Positions 1-9,519 of a stretch of DNA of 32,157 nt are shown here, one piece after another. The DNA comes from a virus. The stretch lies in IMG/VR virus record IMGVR_UViG_3300008113_000336, positions 1 to 32,157 of that record; one strand, given 5' to 3'. Each line of letters begins with the position of its first letter. The first letter of the stretch is position 1. The position numbers and the translations under genes are program-made. The notes beneath the pieces were generated by a model. That model was given only the letters and a program-made list of their open reading frames with translations, was not told the DNA's origin and did no database searches.

Positions 1-1
1 C

Positions 2-2764
2 TCGCTGAGCCAGGAGGGCAAGACCGCGCTGCCCGAGCGACTGCGCGGCGGGTCGCAGGTGCCCCCCGAGAACATCCAGGTCGATCCGAGCAGGTTCCAG
101 TTCAAGGGCGGCGTTGACGACCAGGGCCAGCAGGTCGGCGCCTCCCTGGCGGATGAAACCCGGTGGAACCCCAGGGCCGAGGGCGTCATCCAGGTATGGC
201 GCGATCCGGCCGACGACAAGCTCTACGTGGTGAACGGCCACAACCGGCTGGCCCTGGCCAAGCGGCTGGGGGTTCCCAGCGTGCTGGTGGAGGAGATCAC
301 GGCCACCAACCCTGCCAGCGCCAGGGCTTTCGGCGCCATCACAAACATCGCCCAGGGGAACGGCAATGCGTTCGATGCGGCCCGGTTCCTCCGGGAGGCC
401 AACATCACCTCCCCTGATCAGCTGGCCACCGCCGGCATGTCTGGAGAGCGCAGCTGGGCGACCCAGGGCCTGGCCCTCAGCAGGTTGCCGCAGGACCTGT
501 TCCAACAAACCGTGGACAACCCCGATCTGCTGCGCCGGGCGGCGCTGGTGGGTGAGAGCGGCTTGGACGAGCCCAAGATGCGCTCGCTGTGGCGCCAGGT
601 GCTCGACGAAAAGGTGCCCGACTGGGAGCTGAAGGAGCTCACCCAGCTGGCCAAGGCCGCGCCGGAATTCCAGGGGCGGCAGGGAGCGCTGCCGGGGATG
701 GAGAACTATCTGGAGGACGAGGGCGTGAAAACCCGCCTGCGCCTCGTGCGGGAGGTGCAGCGGCTGCTGCGAGAGGAGAAGACCCTGTTTGGCACCGTGG
801 GGCGCAAGGCCAAGGCACTGGAGGCGGCCGGCAACACGATCGACCAGGCGGGCGCCCTCAACACCGCGGCTGATGCGGATGCCGCCCTGCGGGCGTTCGA
901 GAACCTGAAATACGCCACCGGGCCCGTTGGCGATGCGCTCACCACGGGGGTAGGTCGCATCTCCGAGGGGCAGCAGCCGCGTGCTGTTGCGCGGCTGGTG
1001 GTGGATGACATGAAGGTGGCGATCGAGGCGGAGATGGCGGCGCTCCGCCGCGGGAGCAGGGATGCCGCCCCGGCCGCCCCGGCCGCCCCCGATCAGGCTG
1101 ATCTGTTCGGCGCGCCGAGTGCCATGTCACCCGCCGAGCGGGAAGCCGCCAATATCGAAATCGCCAAGCGGGCGATGGCCGAGGGCGGCGCCCGCCCCCC
1201 GAGCACCCCACTGCCTGAGATGGATCCGGCGCCTGCGGTTCGGCCGGATGAAGCCCTCGCCGACCTGCTGGACAACGGGCTGGTCCCTGGCGGCAGGGGG
1301 GCTCAGGCGATCGCCGATGAACTGCGACTGCGCAAGGCGCAGGATCTCTCTGACGCCGAGGCAGAACGGGCGGCGCTGGAGGCCATCCGGGAGGCCCATG
1401 GCTATGACGAGATCCCCTCCCGAGAAAAGGGCCAGGCCGGCCTGGGGGAGGACTGGGAGCAGCCAGAAGCACCGGTTGAGCAAGCAACACAGGACGGGCT
1501 GGCCCCTGCACCGTCGAGGCCCGAGCCGCTGCGCGTCTCCAGCGTGCCCAGTCAGCCCGAGTTCAAACTGCCCCCGGACCTGGCTGGCGCCCAACCGCGC
1601 TACGGCGGCGCCACTCTTGTCTTTGAGTCCGACCTAGACAAGGCTGCTTACATCCTGGCCGGGGACACCCCATCCAAGGCCAGCAAGCAGGCAACGCGCT
1701 ACCGGGACTTGGTTGAGGCCGCTGGCCTCAACCCTGCAGCCGTGCGAACCCATGGCAATGCGGTTAAAAGGGCTATCAAGGAGACAGGTCTTCGGGTATT
1801 TGGGACCAAGCAAGCCTCTGAAATGAAGGGCGAGTTGAGGATTGCACCGGTTGAAATGCGGGCTGCCAGGGCAAGCGATGCGATCAGTAGGGACATCGCT
1901 GCCGCAGAGGCGGCCCTGAATTCTTCTGAAGCCTTTAACAATTACGTTGCAAACCTTCAGAAGGCGGTCAAAACCGTGGTCAAGCGCGTCGCCGGAGATG
2001 GCGCATCTGTGAAGTTTAGTGATGTTTACGAGGAAAGCCTGGTTCCAAGAGAGTGGGGAGGAGACGGAGCTGAGACAACGACTATCGAGGGAACCTATAA
2101 TTATCTTTACGATATTGTTCAAATCAACGGCATCATCGAAGGCAGGCCGATTGACATCATGGAAACGGCATTTCATGAGTCTTTCCATCGGCTCCAGTTC
2201 ATGGCTCTTTCACGCGAGCAACTCCAAGTGCTCGATTCGACTGAGGCAAGGCTCAAGATCGACCTTGCGGCCAGCGAGCTTGGCTATGGCGACATCTCGT
2301 ATTTGGAACAGCAGGCTGTGGTTTTTCAGAAATATGCTATTGCTAGGATGAAAGGCAAAGACCCTATCGCGGAGATCTTCAAGGATGGACTCAAAAACCT
2401 CGACTCGCCCCAAGCAAGAATTGTTGGCAAGATTCTGTCGGCTTTTGAGGCTATATCGAACTATGTCGAGAAATTCAAGAATGCGATCCAAGGGAAAGGA
2501 TTTGAAAGTGTCCGCTCGATCTACGAGAAAGCATACAAGGGTTTTGTAGCCTCCCGCTATGAGCAAGGAGACAGGCAGCAAGGGTTGCTCAGATTTGGCG
2601 AAGAACTGACCGACAGTTTGCACAAAGACCTGGCTGACCTATGGACGTCACGCACCGCTGCATGGGAAAACCTTGGCGAGGCAAGCGCCAGGTTGGGCGC
2701 TATTGACGAGGAAATCAGGCAAGTTCAGGCCCGCGCCAACAGCGGAGGATGCGCATTGCCATGA
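2..2764 (+). CDS. Polyvalent virion protein, ParB-like plus zincin (5' partial)
   Basis: The frame is open to the left edge, with coding-like residues before the first GTG at 59, so this is the 3' part of a larger gene. Counting from that GTG, a ParB/sulfiredoxin-like domain covers about residues 1-110, with the GHNR motif at 60-63. The middle is Ala/Pro-rich and low in complexity. A zincin metallopeptidase-like domain follows, with HESFH at 706-710 and a possible third zinc ligand at E750. ParB plus zincin is the architecture of phage polyvalent proteins, which are packed in the virion and injected with DNA to protect it or act on the host. Its place before the large ejection-type protein matches the internal-core slot of T7 (gp14-gp16). 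It ends in an ATGA overlap with the next gene. The domain calls rest on motifs seen by eye; the role is inferred. Confidence 0.75.
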   Translation, partial: SLSQEGKTALPERLRGGSQVPPENIQVDPSRFQFKGGVDDQGQQVGASLADETRWNPRAEGVIQVWRDPADDKLYVVNGHNRLALAKRLGVPSVLVEEITATNPASARAFGAITNIAQGNGNAFDAARFLREANITSPDQLATAGMSGERSWATQGLALSRLPQDLFQQTVDNPDLLRRAALVGESGLDEPKMRSLWRQVLDEKVPDWELKELTQLAKAAPEFQGRQGALPGMENYLEDEGVKTRLRLVREVQRLLREEKTLFGTVGRKAKALEAAGNTIDQAGALNTAADADAALRAFENLKYATGPVGDALTTGVGRISEGQQPRAVARLVVDDMKVAIEAEMAALRRGSRDAAPAAPAAPDQADLFGAPSAMSPAEREAANIEIAKRAMAEGGARPPSTPLPEMDPAPAVRPDEALADLLDNGLVPGGRGAQAIADELRLRKAQDLSDAEAERAALEAIREAHGYDEIPSREKGQAGLGEDWEQPEAPVEQATQDGLAPAPSRPEPLRVSSVPSQPEFKLPPDLAGAQPRYGGATLVFESDLDKAAYILAGDTPSKASKQATRYRDLVEAAGLNPAAVRTHGNAVKRAIKETGLRVFGTKQASEMKGELRIAPVEMRAARASDAISRDIAAAEAALNSSEAFNNYVANLQKAVKTVVKRVAGDGASVKFSDVYEESLVPREWGGDGAETTTIEGTYNYLYDIVQINGIIEGRPIDIMETAFHESFHRLQFMALSREQLQVLDSTEARLKIDLAASELGYGDISYLEQQAVVFQKYAIARMKGKDPIAEIFKDGLKNLDSPQARIVGKILSAFEAISNYVEKFKNAIQGKGFESVRSIYEKAYKGFVASRYEQGDRQQGLLRFGEELTDSLHKDLADLWTSRTAAWENLGEASARLGAIDEEIRQVQARANSGGCALP

Positions 2765-5700
2765 CTAATTTTTGCGGCGACAGTGAGCAGGAACTCCAGC
2801 GGCTGCGGCAGGAGCGCGAGCGCCTCGCTGGCCTGCTGGCGGAATCGGAACGCGCGCGGCGAGCAGGCCGCGTCTTCACCACCGCCGACATGGGCACGGA
2901 CATCGTGCTCCCCTCTGGCGGGGGCAGGTTCCGCACGATCAACACAGCCGACGCTGACCGAGGCATTCAACAGATTACCGAGGGGATCGAAGATGAAAAG
3001 TTGGACGCTTATATCCTGACCAGCTTTGGCAAACTTGAAAAGCCAAACATTGCCGAGGGACGCTGGCAGAACTATGACAGGATCCTCCAGGAAGTGTCTA
3101 TCTACGAGCAGCAGGATTACGCCAAGCTAGCGGAGTTGCTCGGAACCGCGATCCGCGAAATCGCGCCAGAGGACTACGCATTCGTCACGACAAAGTACGG
3201 CCGAGCGGAAATGGCAGGCGTCATTGCGGACGCCATGGCCGATCTTGGCGTGACCGCGCCAGAAGTCGCCGCAAGAATCGCCAGTGACGCGGCTGGATTT
3301 GTCGGTCTTGTAGAGAAGATGACCCGAGTCAGGCTGTTTGCCGATAGATCCAAGTATCTCTTCCTTGATGAGATCGAGCAAATTAGCAACTTCATGGAGC
3401 GTTATCCAAACATCGATGTTCCCGGCCCAATGAAAGAAACCGCCTACGAGGCGTACAAGCTGGCGCTTGTTGGGGAGCGCCATTTCGCCTTTGCCAGGAG
3501 GCGGACCGCGCAGGCACTGCGCAGCCTCCAGGATCCGATCGAATCCGGGAGGACGTTCACCCTCCAGGTCGGCCAGGACGCCGCGGACTCCGCCAAGGCT
3601 GCCGACGATTTTCTCGACACGCCAGAGGCGGGAGAGGCACTGACGCTGAAGCCGCGAGACGTGGACATCGACAGCTTCATCGGGCAGGTCATCAGCCGCG
3701 TAGACGAGGGGCCGGCAGGGCTGCCAGCGCTTCGGCAGATGGTCGACAGCGCCCGGCTGGAAGGTGGCCTGGATCCCATGGCCAAGCTGGAGGAGGGGTG
3801 GTTCAACACCACCATGCGCCGCGCCCGGTCCATGGCGCGGGACTCGCAGCTTTCTGGCCTGCGCACCCAGCTGATCTCCGGGGAGGTCAGCAATCTCGTC
3901 ATGGCTGCCTGGCACGGCACCCGGCACAACCTCAAGGCCATGCTCACTGACGCCTACAAGGAGGGCGTCACGCGCTTCGGGGGGAACCCTGATGCCTATG
4001 GAACGACCATGAGCAGCAATGCGGAGACCAGGGCAGAGGTGATGGCCACGCACATGCAGCCATGGGCTACGCGAAATTTCCTCGCCAATGTGGCGATGGC
4101 TGGCCCGAAGCTCAATGCGGCCGCCCGCCTGCAACTGCAGAAGCTGCACCAAGACATCCCGCTATATCCGGCGTTGAGAATGCTGGGTTCGTTCGATGAA
4201 ATGCACGGGAAATTCAATTACCTCTTCCACCTGATGAGCGAGCTGCAGGTAGAGGCTCGGGCAAAGGCTGGCACCCTGGGATTGGACACAGAGGCCAAGC
4301 GTCAGGCCTGGGTGCAGAAGGAGATCGACAGAGCTCTTTACAGCGTCAACCCAACCGAGGAGGACTTGATTGCTTTTCGCAGGCAGGCCCGGCTTGGAAG
4401 GGCCGATGGCTCGCCAGGCCAAATGCTGATCGATGGAATGAACCGCCGCGCAGACGGGCGGCTGTCCGATCAAGAAGTGATTGAAATGATGATGAAAGCC
4501 AAGATCGCAGATACCCCCACGTTTGCCACGGAGCACAGCCTCAGGGCATTTGAGTATGCCAACGAGATGCGATTCCAAAATAAAATGAAGCCCGAAATGC
4601 TCACCTCCCTGGGCGGTGGGGAGCGCGGGTGGATTGGCGCCGTTGACGATGCCGTCGTTGACGCCCGGCGTCAAAACTGGTTTGTGGACACCATGCTCCC
4701 GTATTGGCGGGCGCCCATGAACGCCATGCTGTTCGATTTCCGCCTGGCGACCTCACCCCTCTACGACCCGTTCAAGATGGCGACCCTCACCCTCCAGGGG
4801 AAGGCGGGCACCGAGGAGATGCGGAAGGTGGCCGCACGATGGGTCATGTCCATGGGCTTGCTGGGTGGCTTTGCGATGCTTCGCGAATCCGGCCAGGTCA
4901 CCGGTGGCAGCCATCCAGATCCGGCCAAGAGGAACCGGATCTTCGGCATCCCCTACCTGGGGGGCATCCCGATCCTCTCCACCCTGTTCCTCTGGTCAGA
5001 CGTGTCCGACGCCCTCGCCGGCAGAGGCGCCACGGACGCCGAGGGCAACGAGGCCATGAACGGGGTCCTGCAGGTGCTGACCGGCCAGATCATGCGCGGC
5101 ACCGGGATCCAGCAGCTGCAGCAACTCACCTCCGCGATCATGGACCGGGACATCGACGCCACCCGGTCGCTGGTCGCCTTTGGCGGATTCCTGGCTCGCG
5201 GGCACTTTGTGCCCTTCTCTGGAGCCGCCGGAACCATGGAGCGCCTCACCGGGATGGATCAGGCCTCCCAGTTCATGGGCGGCCAGGACTCCACCAGCGT
5301 CAGGTTCAACCAAGGGGTGGCCGGGGTCGAAGTGGACGGCCCCTTCGAGGGGGTGCTCAAGCGCTTGCGGGAGGTTGCCTACGCCACTGTCCCCGGCACT
5401 GCGGGCCTGGCGGGCAACCGCAAGGAATACGACTGGCTGGGCTCCCCTCGGGGGCACATCGCCGGGATCGACATGGCCCGGGCCGTCCCCCTGGGATTTC
5501 CTGGCACCTGGCCCAACGATCCGATCTACGCGGAGCTGGAGGCCCTGGAGCAGCTGGATCCCCCCGCATGGGTCCGCCGGGGGAACCTGGACGGGGTGGG
5601 CATGTCGGGCCGCCTGCAGAAAGAGGCGGTGGAGATCCTCGGATCGATCAAGGGCGAGAGCCTGCTGGCGTCGTTTGCCATGGCCGGCAGGACGGTCAAG

Positions 5701-6135
5701 CTGCGGCTGCGGCTGCCGGCCACCGCCGTTCTGGCCAATGGCGTGCGGGTTGGCAGCAATGGCGCCGCAGAAGTCGATCTGGCCCCATTCCTGGAGCCCC
5801 ACGTGAAGGGCCGCAAGATCGCTGACGCCTATCGCTCGCTCTTCAACTCACCGGTGTATCGAGCCATGGAGGCCAGCTCCGAGCTGAGCAGCGATCCCAC
5901 CATCAACCGAGGAATCCCCAGCGCAGAACGCCGCCGGCAGCCGGCTCAGTTGATGGTTCGAGCCATCAAGGACTACTACACCGACCTGGTCCGCGGCGAG
6001 CTTGAGCGCCGGGCGCAACAGGGCAACCAAGAGGCAATGGAGTGGTCCATGGCCAAGACCAAGGCGGTGGAGGGGGCGATGCAACGGGGGCAGGAGGGCA
6101 TCAAGTCCCTCCCTGAGCTCTTCAGGACGCAATAG
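2761..6135 (+). CDS. Large internal virion / DNA-ejection protein (gp16-like position)
   Basis: About 1124 residues. I choose the ATG at 2761, which overlaps the previous stop as ATGA. GGAGG at 2744-2748 lies 12 nt upstream, while the alternative ATG at 2749 touches that SD. The N-terminus is a charged helix likely to form a coiled coil. Around residues 690-760 are two hydrophobic stretches (near WVMSMGLLGGF and IPILSTLFLW) preceded by an LPYWRAP-type motif, a pattern common in very large phage virion proteins. Length, position after another large virion protein and position just before the T7-type tail fibre all match T7 gp16, which is ejected and helps carry DNA across the envelope. I see no lytic transglycosylase motif. 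Function is inferred from synteny and size rather than a clear domain. Confidence 0.7.
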   Translation: MTNFCGDSEQELQRLRQERERLAGLLAESERARRAGRVFTTADMGTDIVLPSGGGRFRTINTADADRGIQQITEGIEDEKLDAYILTSFGKLEKPNIAEGRWQNYDRILQEVSIYEQQDYAKLAELLGTAIREIAPEDYAFVTTKYGRAEMAGVIADAMADLGVTAPEVAARIASDAAGFVGLVEKMTRVRLFADRSKYLFLDEIEQISNFMERYPNIDVPGPMKETAYEAYKLALVGERHFAFARRRTAQALRSLQDPIESGRTFTLQVGQDAADSAKAADDFLDTPEAGEALTLKPRDVDIDSFIGQVISRVDEGPAGLPALRQMVDSARLEGGLDPMAKLEEGWFNTTMRRARSMARDSQLSGLRTQLISGEVSNLVMAAWHGTRHNLKAMLTDAYKEGVTRFGGNPDAYGTTMSSNAETRAEVMATHMQPWATRNFLANVAMAGPKLNAAARLQLQKLHQDIPLYPALRMLGSFDEMHGKFNYLFHLMSELQVEARAKAGTLGLDTEAKRQAWVQKEIDRALYSVNPTEEDLIAFRRQARLGRADGSPGQMLIDGMNRRADGRLSDQEVIEMMMKAKIADTPTFATEHSLRAFEYANEMRFQNKMKPEMLTSLGGGERGWIGAVDDAVVDARRQNWFVDTMLPYWRAPMNAMLFDFRLATSPLYDPFKMATLTLQGKAGTEEMRKVAARWVMSMGLLGGFAMLRESGQVTGGSHPDPAKRNRIFGIPYLGGIPILSTLFLWSDVSDALAGRGATDAEGNEAMNGVLQVLTGQIMRGTGIQQLQQLTSAIMDRDIDATRSLVAFGGFLARGHFVPFSGAAGTMERLTGMDQASQFMGGQDSTSVRFNQGVAGVEVDGPFEGVLKRLREVAYATVPGTAGLAGNRKEYDWLGSPRGHIAGIDMARAVPLGFPGTWPNDPIYAELEALEQLDPPAWVRRGNLDGVGMSGRLQKEAVEILGSIKGESLLASFAMAGRTVKLRLRLPATAVLANGVRVGSNGAAEVDLAPFLEPHVKGRKIADAYRSLFNSPVYRAMEASSELSSDPTINRGIPSAERRRQPAQLMVRAIKDYYTDLVRGELERRAQQGNQEAMEWSMAKTKAVEGAMQRGQEGIKSLPELFRTQ

Positions 6136-6158
6136 GCTGGCGCCATGGGGGAGAATGT

Positions 6159-6172
6159 CTGCAGGCGTGCAG
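6159..6172. promoter_or_regulatory. Dyad site CTGCA-GGCG-TGCAG
   Basis: Both 5-bp arms are perfect around a 4-nt centre. It sits in the 40-bp gap before the tail fibre gene, ending 3 nt before the ATG at 6176. It belongs to a family of nine such sites near transcription-unit starts. It may be an operator, part of a phage promoter, or an RNA hairpin. Confidence 0.55.
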
Positions 6173-6175
6173 GCC

Positions 6176-7264
6176 ATGGCACTTCCCACCCCATACAGCT
6201 ACAGGACCTACGCCAGCACCGGGGCGGCGCAAACCCTTGCCGTGCCGTTCTCGTTCGTGTCTCGCGAGCATGTCCACGTCTACGTCGGATGGTTGCTGTC
6301 GGACGGCAGCAGGGAATCAGAGATCATGCCCGGCGCCGGGTTTTCGTGGATCAACAACGGGAGCCTGCTGATCCAGCCGGTCGCGAGCGGAAAGAGCGTC
6401 AGCGTTGTCCGGCTGACGCCGATCGATCAACAGGTGGTCCAGTGGCAGCAGGGGAGCCCGCCGACGGCGAGCGAGCTGTCCGCTGCAGATCGTCAAATCC
6501 TGTATGTGGTTCAGGAGTGGCTCGACCGAGTCACCAACCTCCAGGGGGAGGTGAACATCATCGTCGACGATGGCCTACAAATTGCTGTGGTCGACTCGCT
6601 GACAAGCAGTTCGACCACGACAGCCCTTTCCGCAAATCAGGGAAGGATCCTGAAAGGGCTATATAACGACTTGTCGGAGCTCGTTGACGAAATTATCGAG
6701 AATGGGACAGGCCCACCGGTCACGATTGTTGATGCGCTGAACAGCGATTCATCCACCTCGGCCCTTTCTGCCAAGCAAGGGAAGCTCCTCAAGCAGTTGA
6801 TTGACGCACTTGCGGAACGGACAGAAACCACAGAGGAGGCGATTGTTTTCTTGGATGGTCGGCTGGATGCGGCGGAGCAAAGCCTTGTCGCAAGGAACAC
6901 GCTGACAACCTCAACAGCTCAAGTCACGGCTGCGGCAAACGAGATCGTGGCAGGCACAATCACGCTGAGCCCCTGCACCGTGGTGCACGCAATAGGTCTT
7001 TCGCGAAAGGGCACGATCGCGCTCTACAACGGGACCGCAGGGATGACGGCGGACCTGAACCGCCCGTTCCTGACAGAAGCCCCGGATGGCGACAACGTCG
7101 TGACCATGGTGCGCCTGGAGAACCCGGGAACCCTGGCCCTTGGATACAAGCCCGTCGTCTCGTCTCCGACCGGTGGAAATTCATTCCCCTTCCGCTTCCT
7201 GAATGAAGGGAGCGAGGGCGAGACCATTATTTCTATCACCCACCTTCCACTGAAGACCTCCTAA
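6176..7264 (+). CDS. Tail fibre, T7 gp17-like N-terminus
   Basis: The first 130 or so residues match the T7 tail-fibre N-terminal domain that anchors the fibre to the tail: a start like MALPTPYSYRTYASTGA, then a VPFSFVSREHV segment and a SAADRQILYVVQEW segment. Two copies of a repeat of the form LxSxSxTxALSAxQGxxLK follow (about 6585-6645 and 6725-6783), a motif seen in other phage fibres near trimer-forming helices. The C-terminus is short for a receptor-binding head, so the following genes may supply the tip. I chose ATG 6176 because homology begins there and the dyad site fills the upstream leader; ATG 6155 is also in frame, but its SD touches it. The stop overlaps the next ATG as TAATG. 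Confidence 0.85.
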   Translation: MALPTPYSYRTYASTGAAQTLAVPFSFVSREHVHVYVGWLLSDGSRESEIMPGAGFSWINNGSLLIQPVASGKSVSVVRLTPIDQQVVQWQQGSPPTASELSAADRQILYVVQEWLDRVTNLQGEVNIIVDDGLQIAVVDSLTSSSTTTALSANQGRILKGLYNDLSELVDEIIENGTGPPVTIVDALNSDSSTSALSAKQGKLLKQLIDALAERTETTEEAIVFLDGRLDAAEQSLVARNTLTTSTAQVTAAANEIVAGTITLSPCTVVHAIGLSRKGTIALYNGTAGMTADLNRPFLTEAPDGDNVVTMVRLENPGTLALGYKPVVSSPTGGNSFPFRFLNEGSEGETIISITHLPLKTS

Positions 7265-8295
7265 TGCCAGCACAACGAGAAACGTTTGTGGTCACCGCTC
7301 CATGGACCACGCAGACAATGATGGATGGGTTTCAGCAGGCGTTCACGTTTGCAGGGTTTGCAAACTTTGTGGATACGTTCGTGTCTGGATCATTCCGGAG
7401 CGCGATCCTTCCGGTAGTTTACGATTCAAGCAAGGCGCTTGGGACTGCGTATCATTGGTTTATGTTTGGCGGGCAAGAGATATTTTATTCAACCGTGACC
7501 GGATGGAATACGGCGACCGACCTGCCGGTTGGCACGCAATACCGAGATTTTATCAGCAATCAAACCAACACATCTGCGTTTCACTATCGCTTGGCAGATC
7601 TAAACAGCAATGCCGACACCAGCATTACTGTTTTCAAGTCAAATGTGAATACAGGTTTTTCCTGGTTTTTGGTTAGATGTGGAACAATTTCGTTTAATTT
7701 TCATATTCCGCGAACACCTCCAAGCACATTTTTTGTTGACCAAGCAGTAAGCTATTATCATCCAATTTTGTTTGCGCGTGCAGCCAGGGAGGGAAAAGGA
7801 GGGTCTATGACGATTGCAAGGCTTCCAATCCGCCTCCGAAGCAGCAAGTGCGCAGGAGAGGCGCTTAGGGGTGCGACCACGTCAGGCGACTATGGGGCAG
7901 GGAACACGGCAACACTGCCATGGAATATAGCGAATAGAGATGTTATGGCGGTATTTAACCTGACGGGAAACACCATCAGTGCAGGCTTCGAAAACAATTC
8001 GGGCTTTGCGAGGCCAGGCATGATCATTCCTGTAGATTTTGCCAACGTCAACACATATTTGTCGGCTGATAAAAGCCCTATTTTCACAGGCGCTAGACTG
8101 CTCTACTTTGCAGAGCATTTCATGCCAAGTGATTTTGGGATTGGCGTTTATTACGGCCCACCAAATGTGGGCCAATTTGACCAGTACATAAACGGGACTC
8201 AAAAATGGGACGTGATCGAGGTTCCTGCCAGTGCCACCAACCCAGTGGATGACGATCAAGTCACCCCTCTTTTCCTTTGTAGGACCACAGACTGA
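7264..8295 (+). CDS. Tail protein, probable fibre tip or accessory protein
   Basis: 343 residues rich in aromatic, Asn, Ser and Thr residues, with no signal peptide and an expected beta-rich fold. I recognise no family. It is translationally coupled to the tail fibre (TAATG) and to the next gene (TGATG), so it belongs to the tail operon. Its DNA is locally more AT-rich than the flanking fibre genes, as is common for host-range modules exchanged between phages. Likely part of the adhesion apparatus, inferred from position and composition. Confidence 0.7.
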   Translation: MPAQRETFVVTAPWTTQTMMDGFQQAFTFAGFANFVDTFVSGSFRSAILPVVYDSSKALGTAYHWFMFGGQEIFYSTVTGWNTATDLPVGTQYRDFISNQTNTSAFHYRLADLNSNADTSITVFKSNVNTGFSWFLVRCGTISFNFHIPRTPPSTFFVDQAVSYYHPILFARAAREGKGGSMTIARLPIRLRSSKCAGEALRGATTSGDYGAGNTATLPWNIANRDVMAVFNLTGNTISAGFENNSGFARPGMIIPVDFANVNTYLSADKSPIFTGARLLYFAEHFMPSDFGIGVYYGPPNVGQFDQYINGTQKWDVIEVPASATNPVDDDQVTPLFLCRTTD

Positions 8296-8903
8296 TGCCT
8301 GACATCTTTCCCGACGTCCAAGGCCAGGCCCCCATCTCCATTGGAATTAGTGCGCCGCTGGCCAGCACTGACTCAGGCCTGACCTTTGCCAACGGAAGCA
8401 TGGTTTCAGGCTTCACAACAGGAAATGTTGGCACGCTCCAAATTGGCATCTCCACGCCTTTGACCGCAATGGAGACGTTTGGACCTCCCTACGTGCAAGA
8501 CATATACTTGGCGTACCTAACATTTCAGTGTCCGCCAATGCCGGCTTTCGGTGGTACTGGCCAGATCTTCCCCTCGAATAATGGCCTTGCTGGAGACAAC
8601 GGGAAAACGCCAACCCTTCGCAGGACAGCGACTTACCTGCAGTGGTCGCTCAACAATGCGGACTGGAATGATCTCATTGCCATTGACGAAATCACGGGGC
8701 CAGCAGGCGCCCCCGCATACGTGCACAACCAGAGCACCCAGGCGGGAACCTGGGTGATCAATCACAACCTTGGCTACAAGCCTGCAGTTGAAGTTTATGA
8801 CTCCGGAAGCAGCGAGATGATCGCTGAAGTCGCTCATCCCACGGTCAACCAGGCCGTGGTTACCGTCAACCCGGCAACCGCCGGATTCGCCAGGTTGACA
8901 TAG
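8295..8903 (+). CDS. Tail protein with C-terminal fibre module
   Basis: 202 residues. The last 60 or so, with the signature WVINHNLGYKPAVEVYD and a repeating beta pattern to the end, match a module found at the C-terminus of many phage tail fibres and tail proteins. A GPAGAP stretch just before it resembles a short collagen-like linker. The first half has no match I know. The start overlaps the upstream stop (TGATG), and the next gene starts 2 nt after its stop. Likely a minor tail or receptor-binding component. Confidence 0.7.
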   Translation: MPDIFPDVQGQAPISIGISAPLASTDSGLTFANGSMVSGFTTGNVGTLQIGISTPLTAMETFGPPYVQDIYLAYLTFQCPPMPAFGGTGQIFPSNNGLAGDNGKTPTLRRTATYLQWSLNNADWNDLIAIDEITGPAGAPAYVHNQSTQAGTWVINHNLGYKPAVEVYDSGSSEMIAEVAHPTVNQAVVTVNPATAGFARLT

Positions 8904-8905
8904 TC

Positions 8906-9517
8906 ATGCCACAGAAGCTCGCCACAAGCCTGGACGCACAAGGCGTCAACACAATCAGCAACTTGCCCGCTCCGCAGAACAGCGGCGACGCTGCAACCAA
9001 GGGCTATGTGGACTCAACCGTGGAGCAGTCGACAGAACCGCCCACGCTGGCACCAAATCAGATCTTTGCCGGGCCAGCGTCTGCCGGTCCATCTGCGCCA
9101 GCAACGGGGCGTGCGTTGGTGGGTGCTGATCTCCCGGCAATCAGCGATGGCCTGGTGCTGGTGGTCAGCAACCGCGGCGAGACGGCCACGGCATCAACGA
9201 ACTACGCGGAGGTGCCTGTGCCTGTGGTCTCTGGCAGCTTCACTCTTGTTGCTGTGCGTTTCGGCTGCCACATTGATACCACCGGCAGCGGCCCCAGCGC
9301 CTTTAACGCCTACCGGCGAACACCGGCCGGCGTGAAGACCAGCGTGCTGACCGGCAACACCACGCTGGCCGCTGGTGCCAGCCTGGTGGATGCGTCCGCA
9401 ACGATCACCGGCGGCACGTTCTCGGCTGGCGACCGAGTCGGCGTCGACCTGATGGGCGTCGGCACTGGCGCCCAGGGGCTCTTTGCTCAATTCCTGTTCA
9501 CTCGTTCTGCGACCTGA
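8906..9517 (+). CDS. Tail fibre-like protein
   Basis: 203 residues. Near the N-terminus is ISNLPAPQNSGDAATKGYVD, the form of the widespread phage fibre motif with DAATKGYVD, usually at the junction between an N-terminal anchor and the fibre shaft. The remainder is rich in Ala, Thr, Gly and Ser and looks beta-structured, possibly a small distal domain. It lies 2 nt after the preceding gene and 2 nt before the next, so it is co-transcribed. Its exact place in the tail cannot be told from sequence. Confidence 0.75.
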   Translation: MPQKLATSLDAQGVNTISNLPAPQNSGDAATKGYVDSTVEQSTEPPTLAPNQIFAGPASAGPSAPATGRALVGADLPAISDGLVLVVSNRGETATASTNYAEVPVPVVSGSFTLVAVRFGCHIDTTGSGPSAFNAYRRTPAGVKTSVLTGNTTLAAGASLVDASATITGGTFSAGDRVGVDLMGVGTGAQGLFAQFLFTRSAT

Positions 9518-9519
9518 CC

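Noticed and set aside
4704-5825. 373-residue frame on the plus strand within the ejection-protein gene
   Set aside because: Gly/Arg/Pro-rich shadow of the real gene in another frame.
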